Source: Methylobacterium persicinum (GTDB lineage Bacteria > Pseudomonadota > Alphaproteobacteria > Rhizobiales > Beijerinckiaceae). From it: a stretch of 64,000 nucleotides of DNA. Of the stretch, positions 46,236 through 54,519 are shown in pieces. The position numbers and the translations under genes were made by a program. Each line of letters begins with the position of its first letter. The first letter of the stretch is position 1. The notes under the pieces are model-generated. The model was given only the letters and a program-made list of their open reading frames with translations. It searched no databases and was not told the origin of the DNA. Location of the stretch: contig NZ_BPQX01000033.1 in NCBI RefSeq assembly GCF_022179525.1, positions 186,001 through 250,000 of the forward strand. The letters are read 5' to 3'.

Positions 46236-48107
46236 ATGCTGCGCGTCAACGACCTGACTTACCGCATCGGCGAGCGCCTGATCCTCGACGCTGCGAGCTT
46301 CACCATCCCTGAGGGGGCCCATGTGGGGCTCGTCGGCCGCAACGGCGCGGGGAAGACGACCCTGTTCAAGGCGATCCTTGGGGACCTGCCGGTCGATGCC
46401 AAGGCGATCTCCCTGCCGAAGGGCATGCGCGTGGGTGCCGTGGCGCAGGAAGCGCCGGCCGGTCCCGAAACGCTTCACGCCGTCGTCCTCGCGGCGGACA
46501 CGGAGCGCGCTCGGCTCCTGGCCGAGGCGGAGCACGCGGACGGTTTGCGCCGGGCGGAGATCGAGACGCGCCTCGTCGATATCGGCGCGCATTCCGCGCC
46601 GGCCCGGGCGGCGGCGATCCTGCACGGGCTCGGTTTCGACGCGTCGGCGCAGGCCCGGCCCTGCTCGGACTTTTCGGGCGGCTGGCGGATGCGCGTCGCC
46701 CTGGCGGCTGTCCTGTTCTCGGAGCCCGATCTCCTGCTGCTCGACGAGCCGACCAACTACCTCGACATCGAAGGCACGCTCTGGCTCTACGACTACCTGG
46801 AACGATACCCCCGGACGGCGATCGTGATCAGCCACGACCGGGATCTGCTCGACACCAGCGTCGATCACATCCTCCACCTCGACCGGGGGAAGCTGTCGAT
46901 CTATCGCGGCGGCTACACCAGCTTCGCCCGGCAATTGTCCGAGAAGCGTACGCTGCAGGCCAAGGCGAAGGCCAAGCAGGACGTCGAACGGGCCCACCTC
47001 CAAAGCTTCATCGACCGCTTCAAGGCCAAGGCGACCAAGGCGCGGCAGGCGCAGTCGCGCATGAAGCGCCTCGCCAAGATGGAGCCCATCGCCGCCCTGC
47101 TCGATGACGACGTTCCGGTGATCCACCTGCCGAGCCCCGAAAAACCGCTTTCCCCGCCGATCGTGGCGATGGACCGGGTAAAGGCGGGCTACGGCGAGCG
47201 GGTGGTGCTATCCGGCCTCAATCTTAGCCTCGCGCCCGACGACCGGGTGGCGCTGCTCGGGGCCAACGGTAATGGCAAGTCGACGTTCTGCAAGCTGATC
47301 GGCGGGCGGCTCCCTCCCCTGGCGGGGGAGATGCGCCGCTCGTCCAAAATGGATGTCGCCTACTTCGCCCAGCACCAGCTCGACGAGCTGCGCCCGGCCG
47401 AAAGCGCCTACGCCCATGTCCGCACCCTGATGCCGGACGTGCCCGAGGCCAAGGTCCGATCGGCCACGGCCCGCCTGGGCTTCGGCGCCGCCAAGGCCGA
47501 CACACCGGTCGAGAAGCTCTCGGGGGGCGAGAAGGCCCGCCTGCTGATGGGGCTCGCCGCCTTCCACGGCCCCCATCTCCTGATCCTCGACGAACCGACG
47601 AACCACCTCGACATCGAGAGCCGCCAAGCGCTCGTCGAAGCGATCAACGACTACGAGGGGGCGGTCATCCTCGTGAGCCACGACCGGTTCCTCATCGAGG
47701 CCTGCGCCGACCGCCTGTGGCTGGTTTCCGACGGTTCGGTGAAGACCTTCGACGGGGACATGGACGATTACCGCCGTCTCGTCCTGTCCGGGCCTGAGAG
47801 AGATGCCGAAAGGGCCACCGAACCATCCGGCGGCCAGAAGGCCGAGGCTCGCCGCGCCGGTGTGGAACGCCGGGCCGCCCTGGCACCGCTGCGCAAGAAG
47901 CTCGACGCGATCGAGGCGCGGATGGCCAAGCTCACGGCCGCCATCGAGAAGATCGACGTGGCGCTGGAGGACGGGAAGGCTTTTCGCGAGAATGCTGCCA
48001 AGGCCGGTGAGATCGCCAAGATGCGCGCCGATGCGGCAAGCGCCCTGGCCGCCGCCGAGGAGGAATGGCTCGAACTCTCGGGTGAGATCGAGGCGGCGAT
48101 GGCCTAG
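46236..48107 (+). CDS. ABC-F family ATPase
   Basis: This is a 623-residue soluble protein with two ABC domains and no membrane segments, of the ABC-F group that acts on ribosomes. The first Walker A is LVGRNGAGKTTLF (near residue 35) and its Walker B is LLLLDEPTNYLDIEG. The linker is the basic helical KAKAKQDVERAHLQSFIDRF region. The second Walker A is LLGANGNGKSTFCK with LLILDEPTNHLDIES. The C-terminal coiled coil (LRKKLDAIEARMAKLTAAIE) resembles Uup/YheS-type proteins. The ATG at 46236 matches the family start MLRVNDLTYRIGERLIL. Confidence 0.92.
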   Translation: MLRVNDLTYRIGERLILDAASFTIPEGAHVGLVGRNGAGKTTLFKAILGDLPVDAKAISLPKGMRVGAVAQEAPAGPETLHAVVLAADTERARLLAEAEHADGLRRAEIETRLVDIGAHSAPARAAAILHGLGFDASAQARPCSDFSGGWRMRVALAAVLFSEPDLLLLDEPTNYLDIEGTLWLYDYLERYPRTAIVISHDRDLLDTSVDHILHLDRGKLSIYRGGYTSFARQLSEKRTLQAKAKAKQDVERAHLQSFIDRFKAKATKARQAQSRMKRLAKMEPIAALLDDDVPVIHLPSPEKPLSPPIVAMDRVKAGYGERVVLSGLNLSLAPDDRVALLGANGNGKSTFCKLIGGRLPPLAGEMRRSSKMDVAYFAQHQLDELRPAESAYAHVRTLMPDVPEAKVRSATARLGFGAAKADTPVEKLSGGEKARLLMGLAAFHGPHLLILDEPTNHLDIESRQALVEAINDYEGAVILVSHDRFLIEACADRLWLVSDGSVKTFDGDMDDYRRLVLSGPERDAERATEPSGGQKAEARRAGVERRAALAPLRKKLDAIEARMAKLTAAIEKIDVALEDGKAFRENAAKAGEIAKMRADAASALAAAEEEWLELSGEIEAAMA

Positions 48108-48487
48108 GGCGCAGTCCGACGAGGTGGCTGCGAGCCTCACCGTCTTTGCGAGCGAAGCGAAGCAATTCAGGGCAGCGGGACATCTCAGACCTGAGCGGAT
48201 CCCTGGGTTGCTTCGCTTCGCTCGCAATGACCGTCGGAATGACGTGATTCAACGCTGTCTGATAATGCTCATGTGCTCGTGCGCATGAACGAAGCGAGCG
48301 CATCGGAGCACGAGAGCTGGCACCGACCGGGCAGCGCCGTAAGGGCGGGAGACCGCCGCCGCCTGAGGTGCCGACGCGATCGAGGGTTACGCCTTTTCAA
48401 TAATCCCCATGCGCATCTCAGCGTCATGCCGGGCTTTCGCTTCCTGTCTGGTTTGCCCCGTCAGTCGCAACATGCGAGAGAAACCGC
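48108..48487. other. 380-base intergenic region with a family B repeat
   Basis: There is no convincing gene in this gap. Its left part holds the palindromic repeat at 48146-48227. The rest (48228-48487) is of mixed composition and contains a short AT-rich patch at 48390-48405 (CGCCTTTTCAATAATC) that could belong to the promoter of the WcbI-like gene. Confidence 0.5.
48146..48227. repeat. dispersed palindromic repeat, family B, copy 1
   Basis: This is a hairpin-forming repeat of about 82 bases. The left arm starts TTGCGAGCGAAGCGAAGCAA and ends TTCAGGG; the right arm starts CCCTGGGTTGCTTCGCTTCG and ends CTCGCAA. The 27-base arms pair with two mismatches. A second copy lies at 52635-52728. The type is a known sort of intergenic repeat in Methylobacterium-like genomes by my recollection. 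It follows the stop of the ABC-F gene and may act as a terminator. Confidence 0.85.
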
Positions 48488-49555
48488 ATGCCCAGCCTCG
48501 ACCCTTTGCGGCGCGCTCAATACTGGCTCTCTCTGATTGGAAAGCCCCGCAAGACGCGCTCGCCGCGGCTGCTCGTGATGGGCATCTGTCAGGCGGGCAC
48601 GGTCGCCAGGGCGATGCGCTACCTTCTGCCGGACGCGCAGGTCGACTTCCTTTCGGTCTTCTCGGTCGGGCGCCGGTATCGCCGGCTGTCTGACCTGATC
48701 GCCCGGGCCGACCGTTACGATGCGGTCTTCACCAACATCTACCTTCCGCCGTTCCGCGATGGGGGCAGCATCCTCGATCTGCGTGCGCGCCCAAACGTAC
48801 ACGTGATCCCGACGATCGCCTTCGCGGCGTATCACCCGGACGTTGTCTCCATCGGGCGACAGGACCACGCGACCCTGCGCGGCCTTCTCTCCGGACCGAT
48901 GGGCCATTCCCACTCTGCGGTGACGCTCTACGCCTTCCTAGCTGGATTGTCCGAAGCGCAGGCCCTGCGCCTCTTCAGCGAACCGGTATTCGAGCGTCTG
49001 GGCTATTTCGAATTCTGGAACGAGGCTGTGGCGAGCCTGCGCCGGCTCGGGGTGGAGGCGGGCTTCGATCTCGATCCGCATCTGGCGCGATGGGCCCGGC
49101 GCGGGTGCTTCATGCATTCGATCAACCATCCCAAGCTCTTCGTGATGACGGACATCGCCCGGGGCCTTCTCGGGAAGGCCGGCATTCCGTTCGAATCCTG
49201 CGACCTCGATGCGTTCCTTCCCGACGACCTGGGCGGGATGGGAAGCTGGCCGGTTTATCCGGAGATCGCACAGCATTATGGGGTGCCGGGAAGCGCCCTT
49301 TTCTTCAAGGCCGAGACACCTCGCTCGGGCCCGGCGCGGACCATGACCCGGGCCGCCTACGTGGCCGCCGCCTACGCCTATTACGGCAGGCGGCCCCGGG
49401 AGATGCTCGTGAGTCCGCGGGTGCAGGCGTGGCGCGCGGATCCTGCCACGGTCGAATTCCTCCGTGCCGCCGCCGGGCCCGGTTTGGATGCGGGTCAGCC
49501 CCTGACGCGGCGGCAGCCTCTTGGCGCTCAACAACTCGCGGGCCACGCCTCCTGA
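48488..49555 (+). CDS. WcbI-like polysaccharide biosynthesis protein, putative acyltransferase
   Basis: This is a 355-residue protein that resembles the WcbI family of capsule-associated CoA-binding enzymes. The N-terminal motif LLVMGICQAGTVARAMRYLL fits the family's N/G-x-CQ pattern, and FMHSINHPKLFVMTDIARG supplies the HP motif near residue 220. VFTNIYLPPFRDGGSILDL lies between. No signal peptide or membrane helix is seen. It probably modifies an exopolysaccharide or capsule sugar, an inference from the family. The hydrolase-like gene 193 bases downstream on the same strand may be functionally linked. Confidence 0.65.
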   Translation: MPSLDPLRRAQYWLSLIGKPRKTRSPRLLVMGICQAGTVARAMRYLLPDAQVDFLSVFSVGRRYRRLSDLIARADRYDAVFTNIYLPPFRDGGSILDLRARPNVHVIPTIAFAAYHPDVVSIGRQDHATLRGLLSGPMGHSHSAVTLYAFLAGLSEAQALRLFSEPVFERLGYFEFWNEAVASLRRLGVEAGFDLDPHLARWARRGCFMHSINHPKLFVMTDIARGLLGKAGIPFESCDLDAFLPDDLGGMGSWPVYPEIAQHYGVPGSALFFKAETPRSGPARTMTRAAYVAAAYAYYGRRPREMLVSPRVQAWRADPATVEFLRAAAGPGLDAGQPLTRRQPLGAQQLAGHAS

Positions 49556-49748
49556 GCGGCGGCCCGGCCCTTGCGCCTCATGTGTGCGACCTCCGTCGCT
49601 CGATGTCCGACGATGGATCGTCGCAGGATTGGCCGCTTTCTTGGACAGGGCACCGGCGAGCGTTAGGAAGCGCGGGCCCGGCACCTTCGGTTGCGGCCTG
49701 CGTTAACGGGCCACCCCCGGGTTGCCTCACATCCGACGCCTCTGACCG

Positions 49749-50756
49749 ATGTCTTCCCCCGATCGCCCGTCCGTGCGCAAAGCCCTCGCCCTCGCGGCCA
49801 CATTGGGCACTCTCGCCATGACCCGCGCGCTGATGCGGGACAGGCACGTCCCCCTGCCGACGGCCCTGCCCGGCCGCCGGGAAACCCTGTCGGCGCCCCA
49901 GGTCGGGACCGTGGCTTATTACGCCTCGCCGGAAGGGAGCGGGCGTCCTATCCTGCTAATCCATTCCATCAACGCCGCCGCCAGCGCCTACGAGACCCGA
50001 CCTCTCTACCTGCACTACCGCGAGAACCGGCCGGTCTACGCCCTGGACCTCCCTGGGTTCGGTTTCTCCGACCGCAGCCGGCGGCGCTACACCCCGCGCC
50101 TCATGGCCGACGCGATCCATGCCGTGGCCGCGGAAATCCGCGCCCGCCACGGCGGTGAGACCATCGACGCCATCGCCCTCTCCCTGTCCTGCTCCTACCT
50201 CGCGAAGGCGTGCCTCGCCCGGCCGGCGGACTACGCGACGATCGGCCTGATCAGCCCCACCGGCTTCGACGGGCGCCTGTCGGGCGAGGGCCCCCCGGAC
50301 GGGCACCGGGGCCGGGAGATTCTTCGCGATGTCCTCGATCGGCCATTGATCGGGCCGCTGTTATTTTCTGGACTGGCGAGCAAGGTGAGCATCCGGTTCT
50401 TCCTCGAGAAAACCTTCGGCGCGACGAAGATCGATGAGGGTCTGCTCGATTATGCCTATGCCACGGCGCACCAGCCGGGCGCCGAGCATGCGCCTTACTG
50501 CTTCATCGCCGGGCACCTGTTCCCGACGGATTCGACCCTGCTCTACGACCGGTTAAAACTGCCCGTCTGGATGGTGCACGGGCAGCGCGGCGACTTCGTC
50601 GATTATCGCCTCGCCCCGCGGTTCGCCGAGCGGCCCAATTGGCGGATCGACTCCCTGCCGACCGGTGCGCTGCCGCAATTCGAACGGCTGCGCGCGGTGA
50701 CAGATTGCTACGATGGCTTCTTGGCTTCGATCAGGCCGTCGTCTCCGCGGGGGTGA
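49749..50756 (+). CDS. alpha/beta-hydrolase fold protein, possibly inactive
   Basis: This is a 335-residue protein. An N-terminal hydrophobic stretch (KALALAATLGTLAMTRALMR) could be a membrane anchor. The fold is shown by PILLIHSINAAASAYETRPL (oxyanion strand), YALDLPGFGFSDRSRRRYTP, and the nucleophile elbow IDAIALSLSCSYLAKACL, where the usual G-x-S-x-G is A-L-S-L-S. VWMVHGQRGDFVDYRLAP contains the expected acid. After that point to the C-terminus there is no His, so the third triad residue seems to be missing. Its 3' end overlaps the convergent RibD-like gene by 26 bases. Confidence 0.8.
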   Translation: MSSPDRPSVRKALALAATLGTLAMTRALMRDRHVPLPTALPGRRETLSAPQVGTVAYYASPEGSGRPILLIHSINAAASAYETRPLYLHYRENRPVYALDLPGFGFSDRSRRRYTPRLMADAIHAVAAEIRARHGGETIDAIALSLSCSYLAKACLARPADYATIGLISPTGFDGRLSGEGPPDGHRGREILRDVLDRPLIGPLLFSGLASKVSIRFFLEKTFGATKIDEGLLDYAYATAHQPGAEHAPYCFIAGHLFPTDSTLLYDRLKLPVWMVHGQRGDFVDYRLAPRFAERPNWRIDSLPTGALPQFERLRAVTDCYDGFLASIRPSSPRG

Positions 50757-51468
50757 TGCGGTAGCGCAGCCAGACCGTGCCGTCGTCGAGACGTTCACAG
50801 GTCTCGAGGTCGAGCCGGCGACGCTTGCCCATTGAATCGGCTTCATCGCCCCGGAAGTCGAACACCGCGGGGGTGCCGGATACGCCATCGACGGCCGGTG
50901 CGAGCAGAAGGCTCAATTCGTCGATCACACCGGCCTTCAGCATCGAGCCGTTGATGTGACCCCCGCCCTCCACTAGCAGGCGCTCGATGCCGAACAGGGC
51001 CTTCAGCTTCCTTACGGCGAGGGCGAAATCGACCTCCCGCTCTCCGGCGAAAAGGTAGGATTGCCCCCCTGCCCGGAGGGCACGCAGGTGTTCGTCCGGC
51101 ACCGATTCCGTCAGAACGACGACGATGTGATCGCCCGTGATGTCGTTACGGGCACCCCAATCGAGCCGCCCCCTGGCATCGAGGGCGACGGCGTAGCCGA
51201 CAGCATCCCGCTTCGCGACGTGATCCTGCCGTGGAACGGGGGCGCCGTCATCGGCGGGCGTCTCCGGGAGCGGGTCTGCACTGTCGGCGTAGCCCTGCAT
51301 CGTGATGCGTCCACACATCCAGGCATCGCCGTTCAGCTCGCCGTGGATGCGCTCGTAATGCCTGTCCGCATCGGCCAGCCAGCGGCGCACCTTGATCCGC
51401 CCGTCCACGGACGTGGTCATGTGGCAGATCACATGGGGCCGAACGCTGTGCGGAGTGGCGTCGTTCAT
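50731..51468 (-). CDS. RibD C-terminal/dihydrofolate-reductase-like family protein
   Basis: This is a 245-residue NADPH-dependent reductase of the RibD_C family. It starts HVICHMTTSVDGRIKVRRW, followed by WMCGRITMQGYADSADPLPE, and contains the glycine-rich cofactor motif RLLVEGGGHINGSMLKAGVI. The second half ends LSLLLAPAVDGVSGTPAVFD and the tail. There is no deaminase domain, so it is a stand-alone reductase of unknown substrate rather than full RibD. The ATG at 51468 (MNDATPHSVRPHV) is preferred over an upstream start at 51546. It overlaps the preceding hydrolase gene at the 3' end and is divergent from the BKACE gene. Confidence 0.85.
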   Translation of the reverse strand: MNDATPHSVRPHVICHMTTSVDGRIKVRRWLADADRHYERIHGELNGDAWMCGRITMQGYADSADPLPETPADDGAPVPRQDHVAKRDAVGYAVALDARGRLDWGARNDITGDHIVVVLTESVPDEHLRALRAGGQSYLFAGEREVDFALAVRKLKALFGIERLLVEGGGHINGSMLKAGVIDELSLLLAPAVDGVSGTPAVFDFRGDEADSMGKRRRLDLETCERLDDGTVWLRYRITPAETTA

Positions 51469-51648
51469 GGAGGACTCGTGGCAATGGCTGCGGGAAGGCT
51501 CCGGTATCGCGCAGGGGGCGGCAATGGTTCCCGCGCAGGAGAGCATCCGGCATCTCCGTCTCGGAAAACGGCCTCAGCAGGGGTGGTCCGGCGCAGGTGC
51601 GCGGCCGATAGTATGACCGGGAAGGTGGACCCAGCAGTAGGATCGAAC

Positions 51649-52578
51649 ATGGCGACGCAACGCAAAGTCATCATCACCTGTGCAGTGACGGGGGCGATCC
51701 ACACGCCCAGCATGTCGCCATATCTGCCCGTGTCGCCCGAAGAAATCGCCGATGCGGCCATTGGTGCGGCGGAAGCTGGGGCAGCCATCGTCCATCTTCA
51801 CGCCCGCGACCCGCAGGATGGACGCCCGGACCAGACACCGGAGGCGTTCGCCAAGTTCCTGCCGGTGATCAAGCAGCGGTCCAACTGCGTCGTGAACCTC
51901 ACGACCGGCGGCGCGCCGACCATGTCCATCGAGGAGCGGGTCCGCCCAGCCGCCACCTTCAAGCCGGAGGTGGCCTCGCTCAATCTCGGATCGATGAACT
52001 TCGGCCTCTTCGGCATGCTGGACCGGTTCAAGGATCTGAAGCACCAATGGGAGCGCGATTACCTCGGCAACAAGGACATCATCTTCCGCAACACGTTCGG
52101 GCAGATCGAGCACATCCTCACGACCTGCGGCCCCAACGGGACGCGGTTCGAGTTCGAATGCTATGACACAGCCCACCTCTACAATCTGAAGTACTTTTTC
52201 GACCGCGGCCTCGTGCAGGCGCCCCTGTTCATCCAGACCGTCTTCGGGCTCCAGGGCGGCATCGGCGCCCATCCGGACGACGTGATGCACATGAAACGCA
52301 CCGCCGACCGGCTTTTCGGCGATCACTATCGCTGGTCGGTGCTCGGCGCAGGCCGCAACCAGATGACGATAGCCGCGATGGCGGCGGCAATGGGCGGCAA
52401 CGTCCGGGTCGGGCTGGAAGACAGCCTGTGGGACGGGCCCGGCAAGCTCGCCGAGACCAACGCCGCTCAGGTGCGGCGGGTGCGCAGCATCATCGAAGGA
52501 TTGGGCCTTGCGATCGCGAGCCCTGACGAGGCCCGGGAGATGCTGTCCCTGAAGGGCGGGGACAAGGTGGGTTTCTAA
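51649..52578 (+). CDS. beta-keto acid cleavage enzyme (BKACE, Kce-like)
   Basis: This is a 309-residue TIM-barrel zinc enzyme of the 3-keto-5-aminohexanoate cleavage (DUF849) family, which condenses a beta-keto acid with acetyl-CoA and splits it. KVIITCAVTGAIHTPSMSPY opens the protein, and the zinc His pair is in AAIVHLHARDPQDGRPDQTP. VNLTTGGAPTMSIEERVRP and VRVGLEDSLWDGPGKLAETN (with the conserved Glu) complete the active site. The exact beta-keto acid depends on a few pocket residues that I cannot assign. The ATG at 51649 matches the family start; the longer frame has no homology. No carnitine, lysine or other pathway gene is adjacent. Confidence 0.92.
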   Translation: MATQRKVIITCAVTGAIHTPSMSPYLPVSPEEIADAAIGAAEAGAAIVHLHARDPQDGRPDQTPEAFAKFLPVIKQRSNCVVNLTTGGAPTMSIEERVRPAATFKPEVASLNLGSMNFGLFGMLDRFKDLKHQWERDYLGNKDIIFRNTFGQIEHILTTCGPNGTRFEFECYDTAHLYNLKYFFDRGLVQAPLFIQTVFGLQGGIGAHPDDVMHMKRTADRLFGDHYRWSVLGAGRNQMTIAAMAAAMGGNVRVGLEDSLWDGPGKLAETNAAQVRRVRSIIEGLGLAIASPDEAREMLSLKGGDKVGF

Positions 52579-52634
52579 TCCGAGCCAACCGTTGGTAGGG
52601 CGTTTTTAGGGACATTCGGATCATGCCGGGTCTC

Positions 52635-52728
52635 CCGGCTTTGCGAGCAAAGCGAAGCAATCCAGGGATCCGCCACACGCGGGCAAGCGCCGCCGCCCTG
52701 GGTTGCTTTGCAGCGCTCGCAAAGCCGG
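52635..52728. repeat. dispersed palindromic repeat, family B, copy 2
   Basis: This is a second copy of the repeat at 48146-48227. The left arm begins CCGGCTTTGCGAGCAAAGCG and ends CAATCCAGGG; the right arm begins CCCTGGGTTGCTTTGCAGCG and ends CTCGCAAAGCCGG. The 33-base arms are almost complementary. It lies between the convergent BKACE and DUF167 genes and would form a strong stem in both transcripts. Confidence 0.85.
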
Positions 52729-52762
52729 CGGAGGGTGTTTCCTGGGGAGGCCCAATCAGCCG

Positions 52763-53068
52763 TTAGGGCGTTCCGAACGCCCGGGTGAAGTCCTCCTCGT
52801 CCGCGCCGACGATCTCCAAGCGTTTCACCCGCGCCTGATGGCCGGCGACGATCCGCACTGCGCTGGCCGGAACCCTGAGCGTTGCGGCGATCAACCGTTC
52901 GAGGGCCTCGTTCGCCGCACCTTCGACCGGGGGCGAAGATACGCGGACCTTGAGGCATGGAGCGCCGTCCGCATCGCGGATCCAGCCTTCCACGGCATCC
53001 CGCCCGCCCTTCGGCGTCAGGCGCACGGTGAGGCGGGCGGCAGGCGCCGCCGCAGGAGCTTTCGCCAC
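52763..53068 (-). CDS. DUF167 family protein (YggU-like)
   Basis: This is a 101-residue protein with the DUF167 wording: LTVRLTPKGGRDAVEGWIRD, CLKVRVSSPPVEGAANEALE, then ERLIAATLRVPASAVRIVAG. The family is widely conserved and its molecular role is not established. It begins 11 bases after the stop of the FAD-linked oxidase gene on the same strand and is the last gene of that unit. Confidence 0.92.
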   Translation of the reverse strand: MAKAPAAAPAARLTVRLTPKGGRDAVEGWIRDADGAPCLKVRVSSPPVEGAANEALERLIAATLRVPASAVRIVAGHQARVKRLEIVGADEEDFTRAFGTP

Positions 53069-53079
53069 CGCCAGTCCCT

Positions 53080-54456
53080 TCAGAAGATCTTGCCCGGATT
53101 CAGCCGGTTATCCGGGTCCAGGGCGCGCTTGACCAGCCGCATGGTCGCAAGTTCCGCAGGCGAACGCGAAAGGGGAAGCTTGCCCCGCTTCTCCAGCCCG
53201 ATGCCGTGCTCAGCCGAGACGGAGCCCTTCAACTCGGCCAGAGGCTCGTAGATCGCCGCGTCGATGGCAGCGTTGCCGGCGGCGTCGAGGCGTGTCGTGT
53301 TCCAGTGGAGGTTGTTGTCGCCGATATGTCCATAGACCACCGCCCGGCAGTCCGGGATGGCGTTGAGGCGCGCTAGAGCGCCTCTCACATAGCCGTCCAT
53401 CCGGTCGAGCGGGACACTCACGTCGAAGGCACGGACGAGGCCATCGGCGTTCATGTTCTCCACCCGGTCGCGGATGCGCCACATCGCCTGCCGCTGATCT
53501 TCCGATGAGGCTAGCGCCGCGTCGAGAACGGTACCCTCGCCCATCAGCCTATCGAGCACATCGACGAACCTGTCGGTTTCCTCCGGAAGGCACTCCATTT
53601 CGATGATGGCATAGAACGCGTAGTCGGGCTTAAGCGGCGGCGTCGCCCGGCCGGGCTTGGTCATGAGCCGGTAGAAGTCGGGCCACAGCCCCTCGAAGGA
53701 CGACACCCGCCCCTGGAAGGCCGCTTGCGCCGCCCGGAGCAGCCGGGCGCCTTCGTCTACGCCGGGGCAACCGACGAGGGCTGTGGCGTAACCGACCGGC
53801 TCCGGCCGGAGGCGCAGGACGGCCCTGGTCACGATCCCCAGCGTCCCTTCGGTCCCCAGAAAGAGCTGCTTCAGATCGAGACCGGTGTTGTTCTTGATGA
53901 GCGGGCGCATGGACGACACCACCGTCCCGTCTGCCAACACGGCTTCGAGGCCGAGGACTATGTCGCGCATCATCCCGTAGCGGAGGACGCGCAGGCCGCC
54001 CGCATTGGTCGATATGGTGCCGCCCACCGTCGCAGAGCCGCGGGCCCCCAGATCGAGGGGAAAGAACAGGCCGGCATTCCGGGCCGCATCCTGCACCGCT
54101 TCGATGGTGGCGCCGCTGCCCGCCACCATCGTCATGGCCAGGGGATCGGCCGGCTCGATGGTCGTCATCCGCTCAGTCGAGAGGGTGATCTGATCGGGGG
54201 CGCAGAGAATCCCGTCCACGAGGCCGGTGGCGCCACCCCGGGGCACGATGGTGACGCTCGCCTCGGCGCAGGCGGTCATTACCCGGCTGGTCTCTTCCGT
54301 GTCCCGCGGGCGCACGAGGGCGAGGGCCGCACAGGGCTCGGCCGGCCGCGTCCAGGCCGCCGGCCGGGAACGCAGCTCCTCCCCGGTCACGAGGCCGGAG
54401 GGCCCGACGATGGCGGAGAGACGGTCAAGGATCGCGGTTGAGGGTCTATCGCTCAT
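53080..54456 (-). CDS. FAD-linked 2-hydroxyacid oxidase/dehydrogenase, GlcD-like
   Basis: This is a 458-residue flavoprotein of the FAD_binding_4 / FAD-oxidase C-terminal architecture, as in D-lactate, D-2-hydroxyglutarate and glycolate (GlcD) oxidising enzymes. The FAD loop is TIVPRGGATGLVDGILCAPD and the middle has DLGARGSATVGGTISTNAGG. The catalytic signature H-x-GD-x-N-x-H appears as HIGDNNLHWN, and SAEHGIGLEKRGKLPLSRSP is near the C-terminus, ending DPDNRLNPGKIF. It is flanked by a TRAP binding protein (63 bases away) and DUF167. A D-2-hydroxyacid substrate is inferred. Confidence 0.88.
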   Translation of the reverse strand: MSDRPSTAILDRLSAIVGPSGLVTGEELRSRPAAWTRPAEPCAALALVRPRDTEETSRVMTACAEASVTIVPRGGATGLVDGILCAPDQITLSTERMTTIEPADPLAMTMVAGSGATIEAVQDAARNAGLFFPLDLGARGSATVGGTISTNAGGLRVLRYGMMRDIVLGLEAVLADGTVVSSMRPLIKNNTGLDLKQLFLGTEGTLGIVTRAVLRLRPEPVGYATALVGCPGVDEGARLLRAAQAAFQGRVSSFEGLWPDFYRLMTKPGRATPPLKPDYAFYAIIEMECLPEETDRFVDVLDRLMGEGTVLDAALASSEDQRQAMWRIRDRVENMNADGLVRAFDVSVPLDRMDGYVRGALARLNAIPDCRAVVYGHIGDNNLHWNTTRLDAAGNAAIDAAIYEPLAELKGSVSAEHGIGLEKRGKLPLSRSPAELATMRLVKRALDPDNRLNPGKIF

Positions 54457-54519
54457 GATGCTTCGGATATCACTGCCGCGTCGCTCCGTCCCCCGGGTCC
54501 AGCCGTCCCGCGCCGGAGG

